This document shows, piece after piece, positions 7,265-14,384 of a stretch of 15,256 bases of DNA. Numbering within the stretch: the first letter of the stretch is position 1; every line of letters starts with the position of its first letter. A program made the translations under genes and the position numbers. The DNA lies in the NCBI GenBank assembly GCA_910578455.1, contig CAJTQA010000059.1, positions 236 to 15,491 on the forward strand, given 5' to 3'. This DNA comes from an uncultured Dorea sp. (GTDB taxonomy: Bacteria > Bacillota > Clostridia > Lachnospirales > Lachnospiraceae). Below the pieces are notes generated by a model. That model was not told the DNA's origin, did not search any database, and saw only the letters and a list, made by a program, of their open reading frames with translations.

Positions 7265-7860
7265 TACAACACCTCCATATAAGTCCTTATTTTCTCTTCA
7301 ATTCCGAAGACTTTTCCGTACTTTATCAATTTACGGACATCCGGACGGCATTTGAAATAATCCTTGATTGCCTGAACATACAGCTGCTTTTCGATTCGAT
7401 TTCTGTCTTTGATCAGATCGCAAAGGCAGCGTTCTTTGTCGTACAGCCGAATAACCGCTCCCTGCGGAGACTGCGTTTCCGTAATTCCGAGATCATAAAA
7501 GCTCTTCATAACATAATGAGCCTTTATTTTTTGATTATCTCGAAGTAATCTTGCAATATTTTCTCCCTGTGGAACTGAGATATCGAATGTATGCGGGATA
7601 ATGTCTGTCAAGCCCCAAATATAAAGAGCTGTGCCATATGAAAAAACAAGGCTGGAACACTGAACCTGCAGCAATGCAAATTCATCAATGTCGGCATTTA
7701 ACGGAACGAAAATGCCTTTTCGAACCCGTTCCAACAAACCGCTTTCAACATATTTTTTTATGACACCGCGGCCGATTCCAGCCGTTTCAATCTGTGAAGT
7801 CCTTACAAAGCCGTTGCTTTTGGCAGCTATCGACTCAATCTTATTATAAATCTCATCCAT
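7264..7860 (-). CDS. abiEi: AbiEi-family antitoxin / transcriptional repressor
   Basis: A 198-residue partner of AbiEii. In this type IV system the antitoxin counteracts the toxin without a stable complex and represses its own operon through a winged helix-turn-helix. Residues about 10-55 give that N-terminal domain (GFVRTSQIETAGIGRGVIKKYVESG, with a RKGIFV wing). The rest matches the AbiEi C-terminal domain, with SYGTALYIWGL, a PQG turn and the DKERCLCDLI segment. I place the start at the ATG of 7860 because AGGAGG lies 8 nt upstream; a GTG at 7866 is only 2 nt from that site. It is first in a two-gene unit with the frameshifted toxin gene and looks intact. It may persist as a free repressor after loss of the toxin. 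Confidence 0.85.
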   Translation of the reverse strand: MDEIYNKIESIAAKSNGFVRTSQIETAGIGRGVIKKYVESGLLERVRKGIFVPLNADIDEFALLQVQCSSLVFSYGTALYIWGLTDIIPHTFDISVPQGENIARLLRDNQKIKAHYVMKSFYDLGITETQSPQGAVIRLYDKERCLCDLIKDRNRIEKQLYVQAIKDYFKCRPDVRKLIKYGKVFGIEEKIRTYMEVL

Positions 7861-7900
7861 TGACACTGCCTCCTTGCATCGCGTTACATACTCTCTTTAT

Positions 7901-7929
7901 ATTTTACTCAATTAACGAGTGAATGTAAA
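7901..7929 (-). promoter_or_regulatory. Predicted promoter of the abiEi-abiEii unit with a small inverted repeat in the spacer
   Basis: On the minus strand, TTTACA (7924-7929), a 17-nt spacer and TAAAAT (7901-7906) form a good sigma-A promoter about 40 nt before the AbiEi start. Within it, ACTC (7906-7909) and GAGT (7917-7920) form a short inverted repeat. AbiEi proteins are known to bind inverted repeats in their own promoters, so this is a plausible but weak operator candidate; 4-bp arms could be chance. There is no clear terminator for the upstream xylB gene in 7930-7980. Confidence 0.55.
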
Positions 7930-7980
7930 CATCTTTTTAATATTAGCATATCCGAATTCACAGAAAAAATACAATTATTC

Positions 7981-9438
7981 TTAATACAGCTCTTTCACCG
8001 CCGGATATATCTTCTTAAACTTCTGATACTTCTCCTCATATTTCGCGACCAGCTCATCCTCCGGCTCTACTGTATCCACCACTTTCACAAGTTTCTCCGC
8101 GATCGTCTCCACATCCGGGTACTCGCCGCACCCCACCGCCGCCAGCATGGCTCCTCCAAGGGCAGGGCCTTCCTCGCTCTCGATGACGTCCACCTTAAGA
8201 TTCATAATATTGGCGATCATTTTCTTCCACAGGGGGCTTTTCGCTCCGCCGCCGCAGATTTTTGTCCGCTCTATGCGAATCCCAAGGCTTTTTGCCACCT
8301 CCAGGGAATCCCTGAGCGCGAAAGCCACGCCTTCCAAAACCGCCTGGGTCATATCCTCCCTCGTGGTATCCATGGACATGCCGATAAACATCGCTCTCGC
8401 GTCCGGATTGTTGTGAGGCGAACGCTCGCCCATGAGATAGGGCAGGTAAAAGACGTTGTTCTCGCCAAGTCTCGTAATCTGCGCCTGTTCCGCAGCAAAG
8501 TCCTTCGTCTTTAATATGTCCTCATTCCACCATTTATTGCAGGATGCCGCGCTGAGCATGCAGCCCATCAGATGATAGTTCCCGTCCGCGTGGGCAAAAG
8601 AATGGAGCGCGTTATTTTCATCCACCCCGAAACTCTTGCTGGAGATAAAGACCGTTCCCGATGTTCCGAGGGAAATATTGCACATGCCTTCGCCCACTGT
8701 TCCGGTTCCCACTGCCGCCGCCGCATTGTCGCCTGCTCCGGCAATGACCTTTACCTGCCCGCTAAGCCCCAGCTCCTCTGCAATCTCGGGCCTTAATGTG
8801 CCCACCGCCTGAAAGCTCTCATAAAGTTTCGGGAGCTGCTTTTCAGAAATGCCGCAGATATCAAGCATTTCTTTTGACCAGCACCGGTTTTTCACATCCA
8901 GAAGGAGCATCCCCGACGCATCCGACACATCTGTGCAGAACACCCCTGAAAGCTTATACGCCAGAAAATCCTTTGGCAGCATGATCTTACGGATTTTCGC
9001 AAAATTTTCCGGCTCATGCTTTTTCATCCAGAGAATCTTCGGCGCGGTAAAGCCCGCAAAGGCGATATTCGCCGTATGCTCCGAAAGCTTATCTTTTCCA
9101 ATCACTTCATTCAGATAATCCGTCTCTTCCCCGGTTCTTCCGTCGTTCCACAAAATCGCCGGACGGATTACCCTGTCTTCGCCGTCAAGCGCCACCAGCC
9201 CATGCATCTGTCCGCCAAAGCTGATTCCCGCCACCTTACTTTTCTCACACTCTGCAGTTAGCTCCTTTATCCCTTCCACAGTCTTCAAAAACCAGTCCTC
9301 CGGGTTTTGCTCTGACCAGCCCGGATGAGGAAAGTATAACGGATACTCCTTTGACACGATCTTTCGTATCTCCCCCTTTTCATCCATCAGGAGAAGTTTC
9401 ACCGCAGAGGTTCCCAAATCTACTCCAATATATAACAT
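7981..9438 (-). CDS. xylB: Xylulokinase
   Basis: A 485-residue FGGY kinase that phosphorylates D-xylulose to D-xylulose 5-phosphate with ATP, feeding the pentose phosphate pathway. Recognisable XylB landmarks are IGVDLGTSAVK at the N-terminus (D7), the MH pair 78-79 in GGQMHGL that contacts the sugar, WNDGR (97-101), GAGDNAA (234-240) with the catalytic base D237, SLGTSG (256-261), the LMGERSPHNNP segment, and a C-terminal CGGGAKS nucleotide site. Length and motif order match E. coli XylB. AGGAGA is 6 nt before the ATG. It is the last gene of the araC-GH3-DUF4867-isomerase-xylB cluster, 56 nt after the isomerase gene. No xylose isomerase of the XylA type is in the window, so its ketose probably comes from the FucI-like enzyme next door. 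Related ketoses such as D-ribulose are not excluded. Confidence 0.93.
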   Translation of the reverse strand: MLYIGVDLGTSAVKLLLMDEKGEIRKIVSKEYPLYFPHPGWSEQNPEDWFLKTVEGIKELTAECEKSKVAGISFGGQMHGLVALDGEDRVIRPAILWNDGRTGEETDYLNEVIGKDKLSEHTANIAFAGFTAPKILWMKKHEPENFAKIRKIMLPKDFLAYKLSGVFCTDVSDASGMLLLDVKNRCWSKEMLDICGISEKQLPKLYESFQAVGTLRPEIAEELGLSGQVKVIAGAGDNAAAAVGTGTVGEGMCNISLGTSGTVFISSKSFGVDENNALHSFAHADGNYHLMGCMLSAASCNKWWNEDILKTKDFAAEQAQITRLGENNVFYLPYLMGERSPHNNPDARAMFIGMSMDTTREDMTQAVLEGVAFALRDSLEVAKSLGIRIERTKICGGGAKSPLWKKMIANIMNLKVDVIESEEGPALGGAMLAAVGCGEYPDVETIAEKLVKVVDTVEPEDELVAKYEEKYQKFKKIYPAVKELY

Positions 9439-9494
9439 CCGTTTTCTCCTACATAATATTTTGCATATACCTTTCGCAGCATGTACCTATCGGG

Positions 9495-10979
9495 CTATCC
9501 CCACGGATTTTCCGTCGGATACCTCACGCCTGCCGGCTGGTTATACCCAATCTCCTCCACCGGAACCCCGATATACTTGAACACCTCAAAAAGAGCCTTT
9601 CCAAAATGGCCGAAAGCCACTGCCCCGTGATGGGGATATCCGCCCTCGATCAGCACATGGCGGTAGAACCTTCCCATCTGAGGGATCGCGAACACGCCCA
9701 CCGAGCCAAAGGACCTTGTAGCCACCGGCAATACCTCGCCGTGGGCGATATAAGCCCGGAGAATATTATCCGCCGTACTCTGCAGACGGTAGAAAGTAAT
9801 GTCGCCCGGCACAATGTCTCCCTCAAGTGTTCCCTGGGTCACTTCCTCCGGCAAGGTGCGCGCCATGATCATCTGGTACTTCATCTCGCAGAAAGAAAGC
9901 TTTTTCGACGCCGTATTGCCGCAGTGGAATCCCATAAACGTATCCTTGTGGGTGTAATCGTATTTGCCTTTGATTTCACTCTCGTACATATCCTTCGGCA
10001 CAGTGTTGTTGATATCAAGGAGCGTTACCGCGTCCTGGCTTACCACAGTTCCGATGAACTCACTGAGCGCCCCGTAAATATCCACCTCGCAGGAAACCGG
10101 GATGCCCTGGGCCGTCAGGCGGCTGTTCACATAGCAGGGCACGAACCCGAACTGGGTCTGGAACGCCGGCCAGCACTTTCCGGCGATTGCCACATATTTG
10201 CGGTACCCCCTGTGCTCCTCGATCCAGTCCTTAAGAGTCAGCTCATACTGGGCAAGTTTCATAAGGATCTCCGGTTTCTTGTTGCCTGCCCCAAGCTCCT
10301 CTTCCATCTCTTTCACGACCGAAGGAATCCTCTCATCTCCCGCATGCCTGTGAAATGCCTCAAAAAGGTCAAGCTCTGAGTTTTCCTCAATCTCCACGCC
10401 GATATTGTAAAGCTGCTTAATAGGCGCGTTGCATGCGAGGAAATTAAGCGGCCTTGGGCCAAAGCTGATGATCTTTAAATTGTTAAGCCCTTCAACCGCC
10501 CTTGCAACAGGCACAAACTCGTGAATCATATCCGCGCACTCGTTGGCATCTCCCACCGGATACTCCGGAATGTACGCCTTAATGTTCCTGAGCTTTAAGT
10601 TATAGCTTGCATTCAGCATGCCGCAGTAAGCGTCGCCTCTTCCCTGCACCAGATTGTCTCCTGTTTCCTCCGCCGCCGCGATGAACATCTTCGGCCCGTC
10701 GAAATGCTTTGCAAGCAGCGTCTCCGAAATCTCCGGCCCGAAGTTCCCAAGATACACTACAAGGGCGTTGCATCCTGCCTTCTTCACATCCTCCAGCGCC
10801 TGCACCATATGAATCTCGCTCTCCACGATGCAGACCGGGCACTCATAAATCCCCTCCGCGCCGTACTTATCCGTATAAGCTTTCATCAGATTCTTCCTGC
10901 GGTTCACAGACAGGCTTTCCGGGAAACAGTCACGGCTTACCGCCACCACTCCAATTTTTACCTCCGGCATGTTATTCAT
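9495..10979 (-). CDS. L-fucose/L-arabinose isomerase-family ketol isomerase
   Basis: A 494-residue cytoplasmic aldose-ketose isomerase of the FucI/AraA superfamily, acting with a divalent metal. An N-terminal Rossmann-like part has KIGVVAVSRD (8-17) and ALVVYLGNFGPE (72-83). The C-terminal catalytic half keeps the three expected metal ligands: E298 in SCEVDIYG, D322 in LLDINN, and a His in the PHHGAVAFGHFG segment (H450/H451). It is shorter than E. coli FucI (about 590 residues), as in the divergent COG2407-type enzymes. The ATG has AGGAGG 9 nt upstream; a second ATG three codons in is less well placed. It follows the DUF4867 gene and precedes xylB, so its product is presumably phosphorylated by XylB. 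D-xylose, D-arabinose or another aldose may be the substrate, and the sequence does not decide. Common annotation as fucose isomerase should be treated as a family name only. Confidence 0.82.
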   Translation of the reverse strand: MNNMPEVKIGVVAVSRDCFPESLSVNRRKNLMKAYTDKYGAEGIYECPVCIVESEIHMVQALEDVKKAGCNALVVYLGNFGPEISETLLAKHFDGPKMFIAAAEETGDNLVQGRGDAYCGMLNASYNLKLRNIKAYIPEYPVGDANECADMIHEFVPVARAVEGLNNLKIISFGPRPLNFLACNAPIKQLYNIGVEIEENSELDLFEAFHRHAGDERIPSVVKEMEEELGAGNKKPEILMKLAQYELTLKDWIEEHRGYRKYVAIAGKCWPAFQTQFGFVPCYVNSRLTAQGIPVSCEVDIYGALSEFIGTVVSQDAVTLLDINNTVPKDMYESEIKGKYDYTHKDTFMGFHCGNTASKKLSFCEMKYQMIMARTLPEEVTQGTLEGDIVPGDITFYRLQSTADNILRAYIAHGEVLPVATRSFGSVGVFAIPQMGRFYRHVLIEGGYPHHGAVAFGHFGKALFEVFKYIGVPVEEIGYNQPAGVRYPTENPWG

Positions 10980-11032
10980 ACTAAAAATCCTCCTTGTATA
11001 TAAAATTTATCATGTATTATCTGCACAAAACT

Positions 11033-11054
11033 CTTGCCGCCCTCAAAAGGCAAG
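11033..11054 (-). other. Hairpin between the DUF4867 and isomerase genes
   Basis: Arms CTTGCC (11033-11038) and GGCAAG (11049-11054) enclose a 10-nt loop, just after the DUF4867 stop. On the minus strand they are followed by AGTTTTG, a four-T run. It could be a weak attenuator or a processing hairpin inside the operon. The stem is only 6 bp, so support is limited. Confidence 0.35.
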
Positions 11055-11059
11055 TCCTT

Positions 11060-11683
11060 CTATTGCTCCAATGAGATATTCTCCCCCTTAAGCCCGCAGA
11101 ACGCGCCCCCAATCTTTGCATCCTCATGGGCGATGAGCCATTTGTTTTTCGCTGTCATAAGCTTTTCCTCTCCCTCTGACACCACAGAAAAATCAAGCTC
11201 ATGGTTCGTTCCCTCCGGCAGCACGATGACGCAGCGGAAACCTTCCTCCGATGCCTGGCAGGGCGCATAGTGCAGCGTAGTGGCGTAAAGCTCCACCGCC
11301 GTTTTTGCCGGAACGAAAAATCCTTCCACCTTGGCCGTGTCATAAGTGTAATCTTCCTGAATGTCCTGCTGCCTCCCAAGAAGAAGAATCAGGTCGCTGG
11401 CGGCAATGTCCACCTCCGATGAGCGGTGGTACTCCAGCGCATTCAGCTTAAGGTTATGCCCATTGCAATACCCTACCTGAATAGGAAGTCCCCCGTAAGC
11501 GCTCTTTTTCAACCTTTCCGACACAGTTGCCTCCTCCATGGCTTTAACTCCCGGCACATAGACCACCTCGTCTTCCGGGAGAGGCGTATCTTTCATCACC
11601 TCCAAAAGCTCAGAAAAATCATACCCTTCAAGAACCTTTCCATATGCTGAAAATGCATCATCCGTAACTTTTTTAATCTCCAT
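11060..11683 (-). CDS. DUF4867 family protein, possibly cupin-like
   Basis: A 207-residue protein of unknown function that I recognise as DUF4867, a family commonly seen beside FucI-like isomerases and xylulokinases in Clostridia (from memory, not searched here). There is no signal peptide or membrane segment, so it should be cytoplasmic. The central part looks like a cupin barrel: ALEYHRSSEVDIAASDLILL (82-101), with E84, H86 and E90 as possible metal ligands, then VELYATTLHYAPC (130-142), with H138 as a possible fourth. The first motif is also reminiscent of ureidoglycolate lyase AllA. A sugar epimerase, isomerase or mutarotase helper for the neighbouring isomerase is a guess. AGGAGG sits 6 nt before the ATG. 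The gene follows a 226-nt regulatory gap and heads the DUF4867-isomerase-xylB part of the cluster. Confidence 0.75.
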   Translation of the reverse strand: MEIKKVTDDAFSAYGKVLEGYDFSELLEVMKDTPLPEDEVVYVPGVKAMEEATVSERLKKSAYGGLPIQVGYCNGHNLKLNALEYHRSSEVDIAASDLILLLGRQQDIQEDYTYDTAKVEGFFVPAKTAVELYATTLHYAPCQASEEGFRCVIVLPEGTNHELDFSVVSEGEEKLMTAKNKWLIAHEDAKIGGAFCGLKGENISLEQ

Positions 11684-11730
11684 ATCCGTCCTCCTTCATA
11701 TATGGCGCTGCCCCTAAAACTGATATATCT

Positions 11731-11739
11731 ATCATACCA
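11731..11739 (-). promoter_or_regulatory. Extended -10 element upstream of the DUF4867 gene
   Basis: On the minus strand, TGGTATGAT is an extended -10 (TGn followed by TATGAT, 5 of 6 bases of TATAAT), about 50 nt before the start codon. No good -35 lies 16-18 nt upstream; a TTGAAC at 11758-11763 is 21 nt away. That layout is common for promoters needing an activator. It would drive DUF4867-isomerase-xylB separately from araC-GH3. Confidence 0.45.
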
Positions 11740-11766
11740 ATTTCAGAGGCGGATTGCGTTCAAAAA

Positions 11767-11781
11767 TTTATGAAGTTTATG
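11767..11781. promoter_or_regulatory. Tandem TTTATG direct repeat, candidate AraC-type activator site
   Basis: TTTATG occurs at 11767-11772 and 11776-11781 on the + strand, a 9-bp period. If transcription starts near 11724, the repeat covers about -43 to -57, where AraC-family activators bind direct repeats next to a weak -35. The AraC regulator of this cluster (14385-15206) is the obvious candidate binder. This is inference from position only. Confidence 0.3.
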
Positions 11782-11811
11782 GTAATTTTTTGACATGTTT
11801 TATATTTCCAG

Positions 11812-11871
11812 CTATTCCTTAATCTCATCAATATCTGTCAGATTCACACCTAAAGAATTTAAGCATACCAT
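11812..11871 (-). other. Possible 19-codon micro-ORF or gene remnant in the GH3-DUF4867 gap
   Basis: An ATG at 11871 opens a short frame, MVCLNSLGVNLTDIDEIKE, ending at TAG. The sequence reads like ordinary soluble protein although the gap is otherwise AT-rich and non-coding. There is no ribosome site before the ATG, which lies inside the small palindrome GCATA-CCA-TATGC (11863-11875). The frame is not the GH3 frame. It may be chance, or a decayed fragment of a lost gene. Confidence 0.15.
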
Positions 11872-11909
11872 ATGCAAAAATCAAAATCTATGATTACTTA
11901 AGGCAGTCT

Positions 11910-14369
11910 TTACTCCATGCACCTTACCATCACCCTCAGCAGATTGCAGGTGCAAAACTGCAGATCCCCCAGCGTGATAATCTCCCCGCTTTTCACCCCG
12001 TTTACGATATCCTCCACATTCTCCTGACACCCCGGCATCTGCAAGTCATTCCCCGCCTTAATACACCATTCGCTTGAGGACCAGGGATATTTATCCGAGG
12101 TAAGCCCCATGTAGCCGGTGTCCTGACTGGTGCACCAGTCTGTCATCACCACGCCGTCAAATCCCCACTCATCCCTGGCTACAGTCTGCAGCAGGCCATA
12201 GTGGTTGGCCGTGTGGATTCCGTTGATCAGGTTGTAGGATGTCATGATAGAGTAAGGGCGAGATTCCTTTACTGCAATCTCAAACCCTTTCAGGTAGATT
12301 TCCCGCAGAGCCCTCTCGCTTATGTGGGCGTTGGTAAACATCCGGTTGTCCTCCTGATTGTTGGCGGCAAAATGCTTAAGGGTCGTTCCCTGGCCGCCGA
12401 GGCTCTGCACCCCTCTCGTGGCTGCCGCGGCACATTTCCCTGAAAGCAGCGGGTCTTCGGAGTAATATTCAAAATTCCTTCCGCACAGTGGGTTCCGGTG
12501 AATGTTCATGCCCGGGGCAAGCCATAGATGGACGTGGTACTGTCTCATCTCCCTCCCCACAATCTCCCCCATCCTCTCAAGCAGCTCCACATCCCAGGAC
12601 TGAGCCAGGGTGGTTGCAATAGGAATAGCCGTGCAGTACTGGTAGTAATCCTCCGCCGTCTCCGGCGTGCTTTCCGGAAAGGGCATGCGATCCATGCCGA
12701 ACACCTCGCCCCCCGGCAGCACCTCACCTTCCTCCGTCGCCTTAAAGTGCGGCTGGAGCCTCAAGCCTGCCGGACCATCCGCCAGAATCAGCGGGAATAT
12801 TCCCCGTTCCCCTAAAAGAACGGAGCTTGTCTGCCCTGCGGCGCCCGGAACCAGAGTGGCCGCATTTCCCACAACCTGAGTTCCGTTGTCGGTGCGCCTT
12901 TCGATGCCCACGCAAAGCTCTGCCATCTCCTCTGCCGTAAGCTGCGCCGCCAGATCTTTTACGTCAGCATTTCCTTCCTTTACATCTTTTAAGGTCAGAA
13001 TCTTTTGCGGATATTTATCTTCAAGAACCGGGCGCTGCAAGCTGCCTGTTTTCTGTCCGGAAAGACTTTCAGTCAGGCAGTTTGTAAGCTGTCTTGTGAC
13101 GGTTTTTTCCTCAACGGTCACCGTTCCCGCCGTACTTGTGGAAGATGAGTCCGCCCCAAAACGGATCATGTACTCTCCCGGCTCCAGCACCCACGCCGCA
13201 TCTTTCGTGCTGTAGGACGCCATATCTGAAAGCATAAATTCCACCGTCAGCCGCTGCGTCTCTCCGGGCTTTAAAAGCCTGGTCTTTGCAAATGCCGCAA
13301 GCTCCTGATAAGGCTTTGAAAGTTCACCCTCCGGAGCAGTATAATAGACCTGCACAACCTCTCTTCCCGCATATTCTTTTCCTATATTGGTCACAGCGGT
13401 TTCCAGAGTGATCCTTTTATCCTCCCCCGCATTTTCCACAGAAAAGACTTCCGCCTTTATCTCAAACTGGGTATAGCTCTTCCCATATCCAAAGCAGTAG
13501 GCCGGCTCTATCCTATGAACATTAAAATAGCGGTAACCCACAAAAATGTCCTCTGTGTAATACTCGTCGTCCACATTCCCGTTATTGTGGCTGAAAGTCC
13601 TGGAGGACGGATAATCATAATAATCCTTTGCCCACGTATCCGTAAGCTTTCCGCAAGGGCACGTCTTTCCCGTCAGCACGTCGCCCGCCACAAGACCTCC
13701 GATATTCCCAAGCTGCCCCATAAGGACAACCGCGTTAATCCCTTTCATCTCTCGGATAGGGGCAGTGTCAATCACTCCGCCCACATTGAGGAGCAGTATC
13801 GTCTTCTCATAATTTTCCGCCAGGAACTTAAGGTTTTGAATTTCCCGGTCTGTCAAAAGATAATCGCCCTTCCTGCATTCTCTGTCTTTCCCCTCGCCGG
13901 AATTGCGCGAAAGCACATAGATGGCTGTCTGTGCATCTTCCTTTCTTTCAATCAGCGGAACCTCCGGAGCCTCGAAAGGACGCTCAAAGAGAACCATATG
14001 CACCGGCACGCCCCGCTCATCCATCTCCCGCTCCACGCTCTCCATATATTCTTTCTCCGCCTTAGAAACCTCGGCATCAAAGCGATCCAGCCACTCTCCG
14101 CCCAGAACATCAAACCCGGCGGCCGCAAGCCCCTGCTCAACATTAATGTTCTCCCTCGTGTTCACATCCCCGGAGCCGGTGCCTCCCTTTACCGTGTGCC
14201 TTGCTCCGTTTCCATAGAGGGCGGCTTTGCGCTCATCGTCTTTAAGGGGGAGCGCCCCGTCATTTTCTAAAATCACCGCGCACTCCCCGGCAAGCCGTCT
14301 TACCTCCCTCTGGTTCTCCCGCTCAAGCGACGTAACCTCATCCGTTGTTAATGCAAAAAATCCACTCAT
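11910..14369 (-). CDS. Glycoside hydrolase family 3 enzyme, circularly permuted domain order
   Basis: An 819-residue glycosidase expected to remove beta-linked sugars (glucose, xylose or arabinofuranose) from short oligosaccharides or glycosides. The usual order is reversed. The alpha/beta sandwich comes first (about 20-245), with SGEGKDR (157-163) holding the likely acid/base E159. A fibronectin-III-like domain follows (about 300-420), and the TIM barrel comes last (about 470-819). The barrel carries ADGPAGLR (530-537), GRNFEYYSEDP (630-640), LKHFAANNQ (664-672) with the K665-H666 substrate pair, and VVMTDW (740-745) with nucleophile D744. Ruminococcus albus and Butyrivibrio fibrisolvens beta-glucosidases are known permuted examples. 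There is no signal peptide, so it acts in the cytoplasm after uptake. The ATG lies 17 nt after the last sense codon of the AraC gene, with AAAGGA overlapping that stop, so the two are coupled. Confidence 0.92.
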   Translation of the reverse strand: MSGFFALTTDEVTSLERENQREVRRLAGECAVILENDGALPLKDDERKAALYGNGARHTVKGGTGSGDVNTRENINVEQGLAAAGFDVLGGEWLDRFDAEVSKAEKEYMESVEREMDERGVPVHMVLFERPFEAPEVPLIERKEDAQTAIYVLSRNSGEGKDRECRKGDYLLTDREIQNLKFLAENYEKTILLLNVGGVIDTAPIREMKGINAVVLMGQLGNIGGLVAGDVLTGKTCPCGKLTDTWAKDYYDYPSSRTFSHNNGNVDDEYYTEDIFVGYRYFNVHRIEPAYCFGYGKSYTQFEIKAEVFSVENAGEDKRITLETAVTNIGKEYAGREVVQVYYTAPEGELSKPYQELAAFAKTRLLKPGETQRLTVEFMLSDMASYSTKDAAWVLEPGEYMIRFGADSSSTSTAGTVTVEEKTVTRQLTNCLTESLSGQKTGSLQRPVLEDKYPQKILTLKDVKEGNADVKDLAAQLTAEEMAELCVGIERRTDNGTQVVGNAATLVPGAAGQTSSVLLGERGIFPLILADGPAGLRLQPHFKATEEGEVLPGGEVFGMDRMPFPESTPETAEDYYQYCTAIPIATTLAQSWDVELLERMGEIVGREMRQYHVHLWLAPGMNIHRNPLCGRNFEYYSEDPLLSGKCAAAATRGVQSLGGQGTTLKHFAANNQEDNRMFTNAHISERALREIYLKGFEIAVKESRPYSIMTSYNLINGIHTANHYGLLQTVARDEWGFDGVVMTDWCTSQDTGYMGLTSDKYPWSSSEWCIKAGNDLQMPGCQENVEDIVNGVKSGEIITLGDLQFCTCNLLRVMVRCME

Positions 14370-14384
14370 GGCAATCCATTCCTT

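Noticed and set aside
9351..10379. Long plus-strand open frame (342 codons) opposite the isomerase gene
   Set aside because: It lies antisense to a gene with clear family motifs, and its His/Arg/Leu-rich translation looks like a shadow. No ribosome site or family motif was seen.
11790..11818. Plus-strand TTGACA-N17-TATTCC promoter-like pair
   Set aside because: The -10 is poor, no plus-strand gene follows, and the area is AT-rich, so a chance match is likely. An antisense RNA into the GH3 3' end cannot be excluded.
13515..14270. Plus-strand open frame (251 codons) opposite the GH3 gene
   Set aside because: It is a complement-frame shadow of the GH3 gene, with no recognisable domain and no upstream ribosome site.
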